DNA of 64,000 nt from Skeletonema tropicum (Eukaryota > Bacillariophyta > Thalassiosirophyceae > Thalassiosirales > Thalassiosiraceae). Under the pieces are notes generated by a model, which was given only the letters and a program-made list of their open reading frames with translations, had not been told where the DNA came from and did no database searches. Position 1 is the first letter of the stretch; each line of letters opens with the position of its first letter. Below are positions 20,501-32,579 of the stretch, piece by piece. The stretch covers positions 62,001 to 126,000 of the forward strand of contig CM074144.1 in the NCBI GenBank assembly GCA_037178625.1, read 5' to 3'. Made by a program: the position numbers and the translations under genes.

Positions 20501-23500
20501 GCATACGCATCATCCCAGAAGAATCCATTCTCCATACTGAGAGCGAAGGTCAAGCGGTCGATCACTTCTTTGCCTTCACGGTCCGAAGCGTTCATGATAC
20601 CCTTCAAAGCGTTGACAAAAGCACGGCATTTGTCGCGAGTCTGGTCACGAAGTGCATCGATAATAAGAACATTCTCAGCCTTCTTAGTAGTCTGGGCAGG
20701 GGTTTGAGCAACATTACCAGCGCTCAAGGCACCAGCGGAAATAGAACGGCGAATGCCTTTAGCGGGAGGACCGGCAGGTGTAGCCACAGATTGCTTCTTT
20801 CCTACAGAACGGCGCTGAAGAGCAGGCTTGCGACGACTGACACCCTTAAGAACGCCGACCAATCCAACCAAAGCCTTGACAATACTACGAATCTTGGCAA
20901 TTTTCATGTGATCCGACATGGTTCCATTCTCCACCCACTTCATGACGTAATTGATGATGAAGACTGCATCGTCGTTGTGAACAGGACCCAAAAGCTTGAG
21001 CAATACATGGCTACCAAGCTCCCAAACTTCCGCAATTGCCGTCCTCATGGTGACATGACCCAAGATAGGTTTGAAAAGCTCATCGTCGGTGGGTTGATAA
21101 TCATCCTCAATCTGACCTTCCAACAAGTCCAACGCTTCTTCAACAACTCCTGCGGTTTGGAAGACTGGGAGGTAAATGGCCTGGCTGAATCCATCGAAGC
21201 GGCTGAATTTCAAAAAGTCACGCTCCTTGTTTGAAATCAAATCCTCCGTACGGAAGTGATCAATAACTTCATTCCAAACCGTGCTGAACATCACCCACTT
21301 TTGAATACGAACATCCAACAAACGGTTCACGTATCCCTGCAACTTGTGAGGGTCATTGCCAAGCAAAGACTGACCTTCCTTACCCAAATTAGGATTGGAC
21401 AAAGATTGACGACGGCTGTCAAGGCTCGACTCAGAGGCACCAAAATTAAGAATGCTTGCGGATGATCCACGACGTGAGCCTGCATCAGGAGAAAGCATCT
21501 TGGAGCAAAAGTGCTCAGGGGCACGTCCAAAACTGTTGCGAATGTCTTTCATACTGCGGATATCTCCAAGGTGATCCGAAAAGCCGACGGATGTTCCAGC
21601 AAATGCTTGCCATACGGAGTACCAAATGCTCATGTCAATGCAGTAGACGATGAACTGAGGAAGCCAACGAAGTCCAAGAAGAAGACTCATCTTGATGAAA
21701 CTCTGCTCGGGGTAGTTGGCGAAGTCATCCGTGAGCTCAACGGTAGGGAGAACCATGGAATAAACCTCAAAGACGTAGGAAAAGTAGAGCTTCCACACGA
21801 TGAGAGTGGCCCAAAAGAAGACGTAGACTGCAGTATGCTTTAACGACTCGTGCATTTCCTTCGCGGTGTAAAGACGACTGATGGGGAAGAGGATGTTCAA
21901 AAATGTTTGGATGTAATCATTCCTGCTCGTGAAGAGTTTCGTCGTAATGGAGGGGACCAAGTTGGTCATGGCCTCCACAATGTACGGCACCATACAGAGA
22001 AGGGAGAGCCAAACATACTGCCACCACCAAAATGTCGAGTCTGCCTCAATACCAAGATAGCTGCCCTTGGATGGTCCATAGGTCCACATCAAGTACAACG
22101 TCTGGTAGACCAAAATGAGGAAGCGAGCCACGAGGACGAAGACAGATCCAAAGATGGACGTTCCAGCCAAATGAATACCAGGATAGCTAGCCCAAACTTC
22201 CAACAATGCCCAAATGATACTGAGAGAGTTGAAGATCCAAAAGACTCCACTGGCAACTTCAAGGGTGACAACCCATCCCCATACCAAATCATGAGAGAAG
22301 GCCACAACTGCCAAGAGGTAGAACGTGACAATATGCCATTCAATAACGCGACTCAAAGCCATAATTCCACGTAGCCAAGAACGCTTCTCGAGGAACGTCT
22401 TGGGTGCACTGAGCATTCCAACAGTAATGGGCTGTTGCATCTCACCGGGGAGTGGAGCTGTGATGCGGTTGTTGGGGTCTTCGGCACTGTCGGCACGTTC
22501 ATTGGGATCCTCGCAGGAGTAGCGGTATTGGAGACAATCACGTGACCAGAAGAATTCGTTGAAGTCATCGTAGTTACGTTTGTTGATGTGATCGGCGTTG
22601 GATTTCATGTTCTGTGGTGATGAGGTGGACGGAAGAGGTATGATCAAGTTAGACACGGATTCACACACACACACACACACACACACAACAATCATACCAA
22701 CAACAATCAATCTAACACTCACCGCACTCAAAATCTTAAAGATGGGTGTAACCACACAATCCAAAAAGTGTCCAGCATACAAACTCCTCTGATTCTGCTC
22801 CACACTATACTCCTCCATCATTTTATGGTACAAAAACCACAAACACTCGGGCATATGACGGATATTACATGCCTCACCCCACACACAGAAAAATAATACC
22901 AAATCAACGACACGGGATGCTACCGAGGGTGGTGCCGCCATACCTGCCGTGGAGGGTGTCGACATTTTGGAAAAGTTGGGTGGGACACCTTGATAACGAC
23001 ACCATTTCATGTAATTACTGAATACCTTGGCATGTAATGCATGAATCGGTGAGGGTGGTTGTAATGCGGGTGGTAAAATATGACTATTCATATACCGACG
23101 ATGATTGGACAACAAAATCAATAAATGTTCCGCCTGATTCCGTACCGATGCATCTTGAAATCCAAAAAAGTTCCCAAGATCCTCACAAGCCGAATAGACC
23201 ATATTGGCATATTCGGAGAGACGGGGTGGTAAATCTGCTGGATCGAACATGTTGAATGCCTCGGGATTGGTCGGGGGTGGAGTAGCGTAGACTGGTTGGG
23301 GCGTGACGTTGGTTTTTGGTTTGAGTGTCATGTCATCTCCTGTAATGTCACTGCTAGATGATCCAAACAGGCCATTATTGGAGGTTGTCAACACACGAAG
23401 AATAGATGGATCTCTGTAGATGGTCAAGGCAGCCGTAATGGCAGATGCAATGAGCCATGTGAGGGATGCTACGTGTGCATCGAGTGATGAGGTAACACCG

Positions 23501-24259
23501 GTTGTTCCAAGGATGACATTGGTGAAGAATTGGAACATGGAGGGAATGGCGATAGCGGAGGCAAGACCACCGACATTGATGATGGTGGATAGTGGAAGAG
23601 TGAGTGGATTGTGGAACCTGAATGAATGGATGAAAGGATGAGTGCAAGTGAAGGATACGAGTGAGTACAGAATTCAAATGAAGATGTTCTAAACAACAAT
23701 CAAAGACACTAAATCAACACTATCACAAGAATCATACTCACCTAGTAGCCAAAACACCACCCAAGACCGCCAAAACCGGTCCCCACATAACATACTCCCC
23801 AACCACACCACCCTCCACAATCAACTTCTTGGGCAATATCGTCAAAACACCCACAGCCAAACCACACCCAAGTGTCACACCACCCAAGGGACGGGGTAAC
23901 AATGATCCCAACGCAGCACCAACCAACGCTGCATAAAATGACAAAATCCCCAGGGCGACATGTGCCAATTCCAAATCTCTCGAACTTTCACCACTACTAC
24001 CAGCATTGGGAATCATAATCATCATGGGGAACAAATAACTGTACGTTAATCCCGCCGAAATGATCGCCGTACAGAGTGCCGAACTCAATCGTGGTTTGGA
24101 ACGTAATCCGGCGCCAAGGTACGAAATGGCAAGTGCGATGAGAAGTCGTACGAAGGGTGTGAGGAGATGGTACGCGATTGTAATGCGAGAGGTGGAGGTG
24201 ATGGATTTGGTGGCCCAGTTCCCGGCGGCACCTTGGAGGATGCGGGGTAAGATCTCCAT
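17557..24259 (-). CDS. GT48 beta-1,3-glucan synthase (callose synthase-like)
   Basis: This integral membrane enzyme makes beta-1,3-glucan from UDP-glucose. In diatoms the GT48 enzyme is tied to storage chrysolaminarin. Exon 1 is 24259-23742 (hydrophobic N-terminal domain), intron 1 23741-23618 (124 nt) and intron 2 22722-22612 (111 nt, with a CA microsatellite, open in frame). An FKS1-type domain (LLILLSNHRRYMNSH, FFCVWGEACNIRHMPE) precedes membrane segments and the catalytic domain (WASIRAQTLNRTV, FGYIVSCQVYGQ, GLREHIFTGSVSSL, HYGHPDVFD, GGISKSSKGINLSEDIFAG, EYLQVGKGRDVG). C-terminal membrane spans and a helical, polar tail follow; the stop is TAG at 17557. Between 20010 and 18484 the frame moves +1 at about 19713, 19665, 19465 and 18505, and by a net +2 near 20002-19985. 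Joined length is about 2150 residues, normal for GT48. Confidence 0.92.
22612..22722 (-). other. In-frame 111-nt intron of the GT48 gene with CA/TG microsatellite
   Basis: The donor GTGAGT (22722) and acceptor CACCACAG (to 22612) delimit 37 codons that contain no stop. Unspliced it would insert a Val/Cys/Ser-rich stretch encoded by the TG repeat at about 22662-22686. The flanking exons continue the family sequence directly. Confidence 0.85.
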
Positions 24260-25126
24260 CTTTGGTTAGTTTGTTGATAGTTTGTTGTGAATTGACACAC
24301 TGTCGAGATGCACGAATCTCAATCTAAATGACGGATCCGATCTGGCAAGGTTGCTCTCTCGCTGCAGCAAGCTATAGCGAACTATCAGTAATTGTTGCGT
24401 CTCCACAAAATCTTCCTCCACTTTCTTTTGCAATCAATTGTAATGATTCAACTACTATTGCCCTCTTCCAAAAAATACTCTCACAGATTACCAAGCAAGA
24501 GTATAGAGATTTGAAAGTGGTTGTCATGGAGGAAGCACGGTAGAGCGTTACCTACGTTGACGACGATCGACCGATGATGTAACAAAAAAAATCGTGATGT
24601 CGGCGGTGTGCACACTGCAAAAAGAAGATACAGCTGACGTTTGTGTTGCGTGAATTAGAAATTTTATTTTAGGAAATGTAGTGGGAATGGACGACGAAGT
24701 GGGAGAGAACATGTACGTACGTCACTCGGGCTATTGTAGGCAAAGAGGGAGGTGTGTGTCTGAAATTTGAAATTTGGAACGACAGATGGCTTCTGTCGCA
24801 GCGTGAGAGATAGTTCTAAGTTGGCTTCGGTGAAGTCCTCGCTGCGCTGCGCCATCATTTCGGTGCGGCAGTGTGCATCCAAGCACGATAGTACCATGAT
24901 CATAATAGTCCATAGTAACGTTCAGCCATCGATCGGCCGGTAGGTCGATGATTAAGTTGCTCTCTGTCTAAAGAAGTCTAAAGGCAAGAAGCAAGGAGTA
25001 ATAAAAGAGACACACAAGTAAGCACGAGCAAAAGCAAACATTCGAATCATCATTTGCAACCTTCTCCTTACCACACGGAGGAGATAAAGGGAAGAGACAG
25101 AGTTTGTTATAGGCGGGAAGGAAACA
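24260..25126. promoter_or_regulatory. Shared upstream region of the divergent GT48 and ATPase genes
   Basis: 867 bp between two divergent start codons. No gene is supported. A reading frame at 24328-24543 (+) has no recognised motifs. The region may hold both promoters; no TATA box or known element is evident. Confidence 0.45.
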
Positions 25127-28100
25127 ATGATGACTACCACCCAACTAGGCGAAATTGTCGTCACAGCTGCCGAAAAGAGTCGAAAGATCAATACTACTCA
25201 AGCGGTCAATATTGCCCAGCTTCGTGTATCGAATATGAAATTACATGGACGAGACGATGATATCAAATTATTACGGAGCAAATTTCGGGAGTTGGCCAAG
25301 AAGACGAAGGATGAGAAGGTTCAAATTGAAAACGAAAAAGATGCTCCTCATCAAAATAATAATGGACGACAACATGCTGATGAATCCAACCATCATGACA
25401 AACAATCTAGTACCAGCAACAACAATCTAATTTTAGTCTCTGGAACATCCGGTACAGGCAAATCTGCTCTCATCCGCAAAGGATTAGGTGATCCGGTCGC
25501 TGCCAAAAATAATGGATATGCCTTTGCATCTGGAAAATTCGATGAGAAAGCACTTAAAAGGCCACTCTCAGCATTCTCCGATGCCATGACTAGTCTGACC
25601 AAGTATATTAGTATGGTAGAGAATAATGACAACAAGGGAGGATTGTCTTCTTCGTCGGGAGGATTGGTATCTTCTACTACTGCAACATTGATACGAGAGA
25701 AGATTCAAGATGAGTTTGATGAAGAGGATGTTGTAGAACAACTACGTCGTGTGTTGCCCGGATGTGCAAAGTTACTGGGAGCAGTTAGCGCAAGAGGTCG
25801 AAAATCACCAATGACAGCATCAGCTCTTTCGATAAGTTCCTCCTCCATCATTTCAAAGCTGGACAGTAGTTTAAATCTCCCAGCCGGTAAAGAATCAATC
25901 TCACAAATGCACTATGCAATCAGACGATTATTGAAAATAATTTGCTCCAACTTGAAGGGTGGTGTAATCTTATTCATTGACGATTTACAATGGAGCGATA
26001 CAGCAACGTTGGATCTATTGAAGAGCATCGTTTTAGATGGAGAGATTCCAAATCTGTTGATTGTTGGTGCTTACCGCGTGGATGAAGTACCAGAGTAAGT
26101 CGCTAATGTGTATTTGTGTGCCTGATGTCCCTCTTGCCCTTCGCGCGCATGTTCTAGTATCAGTATCTTCTATTATAACATTTTCCCTTAATTAATCACC
26201 ACCAGTCATCACCCCCTTGCACTTCACATTCAAGATCTCGAACAAATGAACGTGACGATAACAAAGATAATTATTGGAAATCTTGATGTAGACAATGTCA
26301 TACCTCTTGTTGCGGAAGCCTTGGGAATGGATGATTATGACAACAAAGTCAAGTCATTGGCAGAAACGATCCACAAAAAGACAGGAGGAAATCCCTTCTT
26401 CGTTGTAATGTTTCTAAGATCTCTGTACGATGAGAAGCTCTTGCAGTACAATTTTGGTGCCATGAGGTGGACTTGGGATTATGAGGCGGTCAACTCTAAG
26501 ATAGTCACCGAGAATGTGGCATCTGTACTTGTGAACAAGATGAACCGCTTGAAGGAAGAAACTCAGAGGGTGCTCATGATAGCCTCTTGCCTTGGTGCTA
26601 CTTTCCGGTTATCGGCTGTGCTGGAGGCTATGAATAATATCTCTTGGGCGGAGATGAGGACAACATCGATAAGAAACTCAATGATATCAGTTTCAGGCTC
26701 TTTTCTCAATTCAGACGTAAGTGTGTCTAGTAAACATCAAGATGGTAGTGATTCTTCATATGCAAGTTCGATTGAAGAATTAGAGGTAGAGGGTCTGTGT
26801 GAGATTGATAACGAAGAGGGCCATTTCGTGCACGATCAGATCCAATCAGCAGCGTATGAACTCATCAGTCCAGATCAGAGGGACTCATTCCGAGGAAGGA
26901 TTGGCAGCATTTTGTTGAAGAGTCTTTCTCCAGAAGAACTTGAGGCTAGCCTCTTTGAGGTGGTGGGCCTACTGAACTGCGCAGCATCAAACATCACTGA
27001 TGAAGAACGTGATGAGTTGGCAAGGCTGAATCTAAAAGCTGGAATCAAGGCGTCCGAAAATGCAGCATTCGACGCAGCCACAGTGTACTTTCAGGCAGGT
27101 CGTAAGGCGCTTGGGTCAAGGGGTTGGGAGGGAGATCATAGTACCATGCTGGATTTGTGCAGCTACGGCGCAAATGCCTTTTATGTAACAGGCGATTTCG
27201 ACTTGATGAATGCACTTATTGAAGAGGTCATGAGCAAAGAGATTGTTGTGACAGAAAAATTTAGAGTATCAGAAATCAAAGTGAGGTCATTGTTCGCCGC
27301 AGAAAAGTGGAATGAGTCCATCGATGTAGCTCTTGATTTCAGACGTCAGCTCGGCTTACCAACTCTAAAGAAGAGACCAGCATCCAAATTCACAATTATG
27401 AGAGAATACATTCGAGTGAAGAGGTTATTGAAGAATAAAACAGCTGAAGATATTGCAAGCTTGCCCCAGCTTGATGATGAAAGATACGAAATGGGGCAAA
27501 GAATGAACGGTCAACTTGCCGTATCCGTATATCAGATTGAACCAACAATGGTTCCATTGATAAATTTTCAGAGCGCCACGACTTGTCTAAAGTATGGTTT
27601 ACATTCTTTATCATCGGTTACTTTTGCTGCGCTTGCTATGATGCTCTGTGGACCTTTCGGCAAACCACATGAGGGTCTTGAGATGGCCAAGGCAGCAGAA
27701 CTGATTCTAGAAAAGCCCGGTATGCGGAGAAGCGCTGCGTGGACAATATTTGCAACACAGGGCTACTGCTATCACTGGGTATCGCCACTCCAGGATACTA
27801 TTTCGCCGTTGCTGAAGGGATATCAGATAGGACTCGAGACTGGCGAAATCGAAGGAGCCAGTTTGTGTATTGCTCATCGTAGTGGTCATCTATACTTAAT
27901 GGGTCGACCACTAGATAGCATTCAGCAAGAACTGGAAGCAACTGTCTCCGTGTTGACACATCTCAAGCAAGACATGAGTAAGTCGCGTGTCATCATTTGT
28001 TTAGCGATAGTGAAGAAGCTTCGTGGCATCGATGTTGAAGCTGGTGATAAGATTGTGGAATCAACATTAGCTTCTGCAACATCAACTGGCAACACATCTC

Positions 28101-28636
28101 TGTCTGCGCTTGTAAACACGATGAAGTTGGAAATATTTGTCTTCTTCCAAGAGTGGAGTGACGCCATTAACTTGGTTCGAAAGGCGGGCAATGTTCGACT
28201 TTTCATGAGTGGCTCATTTACTTCAGTGCGATACACTTTCTTGGAGGCGCTGACTTATCTGAAAGCAGCACAATCAGCATCGGGGTGGAAGAAGAGACAA
28301 TTGAAGAAATCAGCACATAAAACAATTCAGATCCTTCGAGGTTGGGCGACAAAAGGCAATGTGAATGTCGTTCATTATCTATACATCATAGAAGCGGAGC
28401 TTGCTGTGCTAAATGGAAAGAACAAGAAGGTCAAAGACAAATTCAATGCTGCAATCAAGACATCAAGAAGGAATGGGTTAGTGCAAGATCGAGCTTTAGC
28501 ACACGAGCTGGCGAGTGCATACTTCAAAGCCCAGGGAGAAGATTATTGGGGGAATTATCATAATGAATGCTCGAGGACATGCTACGAAGAGTGGGGCTGT
28601 AGTGAAAAGGTCAAACAGCTTGAGAATAGAGGATAA
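25127..28636 (+). CDS. COG3899-type AAA ATPase with helical-repeat C-terminus
   Basis: Exon 1 is 25127-26094, the intron 26095-26205 (GTAAGT to ACCAG, 111 nt) and exon 2 26206-28636, giving 1132 residues. An AAA_16 ATPase domain begins with HGRDDDIKLL (about residue 40). Walker A is GTSGTGKS (about 106-113) and Walker B ILFIDDLQW (about 281-289). Between them is a Ser/Asn-rich insert. After the intron come HHPLALHI and KTGGNPFFVV, a winged-helix-like part with VHDQIQSAAYELI, and then helical, TPR-like repeats (ASENAAFDAATVYFQAGRKA). In this family the module is found in bacterial predicted ATPases and signalling proteins, where it acts as an NTP-driven switch. No kinase, cyclase or DNA-binding domain is attached here. 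The start is the first ATG of a tandem ATGATG. Confidence 0.85.
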
Positions 28637-29280
28637 AGTTGATCTTGGTCTGTGAAACAGCTTAGTCCAAAGTGAATATGTGTTACTGATAGGATAGGAG
28701 TAAAGAGATAAAGATAAAGTTGAAGCATTAGTCAACCATGGACAAGAGTCAACTGTGAAAATGGCTCTTCTTGCCCATTCCGAGTGCCATTTCTTTAATG
28801 TATAAATCCAAGCTTCGGTCGAGCTTGAGCTTTTAAAGTTGGTAAGTCGAGCGGAGCTGGGGCCAAATCGGACCTGGAATGTTTTCTTACGGCTGAATAA
28901 CTTCTTACGGCTGAATCGAAAGACAGACGTAAAATACTTATTCCCTTGTATGTACAGACCTCAAAATTTGCTACGATCTTCAAGAACTTGTGCATCGGAC
29001 ATGAAAACGATGTGAAAAAGCTACCGTCGCCATGACAAGCATGACAGCACCATGACTTCCTAGAGACTTCCGTCCTGCATTTTATACACAAAATAACCTA
29101 TGATGGCGAAGAATGGGAAGCTAGAATCACAGTAATTATGCTTAACGATTATCTTGGTGAGACCCAGAAAATACCGCCGCCCCCGCCTCCGTCTCCGCCG
29201 CAGCGCTGCACCACCTCGACAACAAAAAGAAGTTCCTCTTGGAATGTTGTGCAAGCCCACCGCACGGAAGATCAAAGATG
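28637..29280. other. Intergenic stretch downstream of the ATPase gene
   Basis: Short reading frames on both strands (for example 28795-29091 and 29060-29275, both -) have no recognised motifs. Confidence 0.35.
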
Positions 29281-29303
29281 TTAGAGTGGAGTTAAATACG
29301 ACG

Positions 29304-29815
29304 AATATAAGGAAAAGGGCTGCTACGATTTAGAGGTGTTTGGGTATAATGATGCTAAATGCCCTCATTGCAAACCAACGTTAACACACGTGTAGGCATT
29401 TGATGAACACCCAACAATAAAACAATGTGATAAAAATACTAATGATGTTATGGCTGTCGACGCAGGGATTGATATCGTGAGGCATGAATTTGAAAGTCTA
29501 AATGCTCAAACATTCAAACAAAGCATGAAGGCAAATAGTAGGAGAAACGTATTGACAAGAAAGCAACGTGCCGGCGATGGACAGCATGCTCCCCCACATT
29601 TCAACGATGATATGGAGAAAAAGTTCAAGGAGATTTGGTTCAGCGAGAAGAGTAATCCTTTCCAAGGTGCTAATAAGTGAGATTGGTGCGTGTTGCCATT
29701 TCAAGTACAGGAAGTGGCGTATAGTGGAGATCGAAAAAGCTCTTAAGGAGAAGAGGCCGCTTCTACCTCTTTGCGAAACCAATTATTACGATACCACCTC
29801 CTGGTGATTCAGTGG
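29304..29815 (+). pseudogene. Degraded unknown gene with CPHC motif
   Basis: One plus-strand frame reads through GCYDLEVFGYNDAKCPHCK, a TAG at about 29393, and then 29450-29680 (MAVDAGIDIVRHEFESL to SEKSNPFQGANK). A GTGAG at the second stop and TTTCAAG near 29703 could mark an intron leading to YRKWRIVEIEKALKEKRP. The CPHC motif could be half of a zinc site. No family is recognised. The upstream TAG and the missing start argue for decay. Confidence 0.35.
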
Positions 29816-31855
29816 GTCAATAAAATGAAAGAGCTTTCGACATTAATCACGCGTCACGGTGCATTCAATGCAGCCAGCAGTCAATTGAGCAGTCAACTCT
29901 GAAATCATTTACACCAACTTCGTCACCGTCAAAGGGCTTGAATAACTTGGGCGAGACAACCGCTGCCGCCGACCTATCAGTAACGGTTGTATGTAACTGC
30001 TGCCAGTACATCGGCATCGCCAACGATATCAAGAGTACGGAAAGGAGTGGAAACCGTGTGTCCAAGTAAGCCGAAGAGGAGGAAGAATGATCTTCCGAGG
30101 AAGATCTTCTGCGTCGACAACAGGTTGCCGCTATGGTGATGGCAAATCATGGTATCACTGCAGACGCTGCTACGGGTCAAAAGAGATGTAAAGTTTGTGG
30201 AATGATAAGGAAGGATTTTTACTTTAACAAAGAACAAGGCAAGTCAACCATAGAAGATGGAGTTCCACACTTTACATCACGATCACGCGAATAAAAGGAC
30301 ATTGTATTCTGTCCTTTAGCTTTAGCTGACGACCACGAAATTTATTATGAGCACCAGAGGTTGCGTCAAGAGGAGAAGATGCAGCGTAACAAGAGACGCT
30401 ATGCAGAGAACTACAAGAGGGAGTCTAATTCTATGTAACTTCATTGAATAATATGCGCAGTCTCTCCTTCCTCTTCCTCCTCCCACCTCTCCTCCCACCA
30501 TTATGCTCGCTTCGCTCGCCATTTTCTTCCCCCTCTTTCCCCCCCCCCTCGCACACTCTACTTATTATCCTCTTATTATCCCCCCAGCCAAGCAGAGCTT
30601 ACCCGTATTTCACTTGAAATTCCTGTCCGATTGTCCCACCCTACATAGGATCTTCTGTCACATGTGGGAGTCCTCTTCAGAGGGACTCTGCACATAGAGT
30701 CCCTCTGGAGAGGACTCCCACGTGTGACAGAAGATCCTATGTAGGGTGCGATTGTCCGTCGGGACAAAAATCAAACCCTCGGAAATTTGGCGCGAAGTGC
30801 TACATCGAACATATCAAAGAAGGCATGAATCCGCAAACCTACTACCAATGCCAAGAGAGGAGTGAACTTTGGCAACTAAAGACGCACGGACTGGAAAGGA
30901 AGGCTTTACAGCAGCAGAGATGTGCAATACTCGTGAAAAAGCAAGAGGAGGAAGCAAATCTGTAGAAAGAGTCGGAAGTCGAAACAGACTGAAGAACAGC
31001 ACCGGAAAGAGCTGTCACAAATTATGCACTCGTAGATAGAAGAGAAGAATAGAGTAAGTGAACACAGAAAGAGCGCATAGGATCAAGCGTGTATGCAATC
31101 GATGGGACTGGTATGTTGCTTGCACCAGCTCCCGCTAGAGAGAGAGAGAGAGAGAGCCAGGTCAGCCTTCGAACTGAGATGACTCATTAGCTGATTGCCT
31201 CACACCAAAGAAACCTGATAAAAATTCAAGAAGATACATGATGCGTAGCACTGATGAAGACAGCACAAAAGAGGCAGTGAACTGACGGTGTGCGCTACGA
31301 TTTAATGACTACATTACTGGAGTGGCGTGCCGTAGAGGAAGCTTGCCAGGTGGTGGTGGAAGATCTCCAAGATCTCTTTACTTTAACCACCACCTCGATC
31401 TCGGTGCTGTCATGTGCTGGTGCGGCTGTCGTTGCGACGTGCCAGCGAGCTTTCTCCTAGGAATCCTCGGAAGAGGAGCGTGTCGGAGATGCATAGCCAT
31501 CTTCCAGGGTTCCAACAATACAAGAAAGATAGTGTTGAAATATACTAATTTACTCTCGGTGCTCGGTGATATATGCGGGATGCATGAGGAGGTGGCAGTG
31601 TTGTATCAGTAGAAGAATTCAAAGCTTGATAACGCTGATGACTAATACGCAGTAGGCAAAACGTCATGCTCTCAAAAGGGTCAACTTGTTGATGAGCGAT
31701 AGGGGCAAAGGCAGTCAAGGTTGGATTAAAATTAAATTATGGTCCTATCATTCATCATCTAAAGCTCAAGCTCTCACATACTCTTGCAAGCAAACATCAT
31801 TTCGCAGCAGCTGTACGACAGCGATCATCTTATCTTCTCTCGTGTTAGGTACAAG
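29816..31855. other. Gene-poor stretch with charged partial reading frames
   Basis: Short plus-strand segments look coding-like. Near 30130-30240 one reads GQKRCKVCGMIRKDFYF, near 30303-30435 one is highly charged (LRQEEKMQRNKRRYAE), and another lies near 30770-30965. They are in different frames with stops between them, so no gene model is supported. An AG microsatellite lies at 31137-31156 and a long hairpin at 30637-30748. Confidence 0.35.
30637..30748 (+). repeat. 53-bp-arm inverted repeat with 6-nt loop
   Basis: The left arm is 30637-30689, the loop GCACAT 30690-30695 and the right arm 30696-30748. Only two positions are not Watson-Crick. Both would be G-U pairs in an RNA transcribed from the plus strand, so that RNA would form an uninterrupted 53-bp stem. 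Confidence 0.95.
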
Positions 31856-32332
31856 TTAATATGCAGCAAACCCAACCAGTAGCAAAATGAAGGCAAACAC
31901 ACCAAACAATGCAGCAGCAGCCGAGAAGCCATCCACGTCCATCTCATGGACATTCACCGGAGTCCACGCACGTTGTGCACGCAACTCCAAATCATTCATC
32001 TTGTCGTGGTCTAGAGAAACCAAATGATGGTGGATCGAGTGCACTGGATCATTCTTGTCGTCGATGGACAAGGGTCCCTTTTCAACGTGGAAGGAGCTGT
32101 GTTTGGGATCGTGTTCTTGTTTCATCACGTCTCGTTCCAAGTCAGTGGGTTCTTGTTTGTAAAGATGGTATCGTCCATCAGCTGCACTCGAGGCCAGGGC
32201 TGTGTTTGATTTTACGTGCAAGGAATGAATCGGGTGAGCAGAGGGGACAAATGCATCATTGCTCGTCAGGCAAGCTGCGAGGAAGGTCACGGTAAGCAGA
32301 ATGTTGTACGTCATTTTGTTGACAGATAACAC
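31856..32332 (-). CDS. Small secreted or plastid-targeted single-span membrane protein
   Basis: Up to 158 residues from the ATG at 32332. The Met at 32314 gives a cleaner signal peptide (MTYNILLTVTFLAAC). The signal ends at NDAFVPSAHP, which resembles the A-F cleavage motif of diatom plastid precursors, and a Ser/Ala-rich transit-like stretch follows. The middle is hydrophilic and His/Asp-rich. The C-terminus is one hydrophobic span (ALFGVFAFILLLVGFAAY) at the very end. The likely place is the plastid, perhaps a thylakoid or envelope membrane, with a secretory-pathway membrane protein as the alternative. No known family is recognised; the spacing does not match a light-harvesting helix. Confidence 0.65.
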   Translation of the reverse strand: MLSVNKMTYNILLTVTFLAACLTSNDAFVPSAHPIHSLHVKSNTALASSAADGRYHLYKQEPTDLERDVMKQEHDPKHSSFHVEKGPLSIDDKNDPVHSIHHHLVSLDHDKMNDLELRAQRAWTPVNVHEMDVDGFSAAAALFGVFAFILLLVGFAAY

Positions 32333-32579
32333 GTTTAATGATTGAATAAGTATATTTGTATGTGAGCATCCGTTAGTTGGGTCTTCTTATCATGTAGCGG
32401 TTGGGATGTATGACTTTGAGAAGCGAACGCTGTTCTTGATGCCATCAGGCTACTTAAGATGAGTTCGCATTGATAGATTGTGAGAACGATATCCATCATG
32501 ATAACTTGATAGGATACTTAGATACACCTGTACAGATCAAAAACGCACAATAAAGCTGCTTCATTATTCATTGTATGTG

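Noticed and set aside
20342..22374. Long plus-strand reading frames opposite the GT48 gene (for example 20419-21234 and 21850-22374)
   Set aside because: They are antisense shadows of a conserved coding sequence, with no motif of their own.
31137..31156. AG microsatellite as a regulatory element
   Set aside because: A simple repeat with no nearby gene start to regulate.
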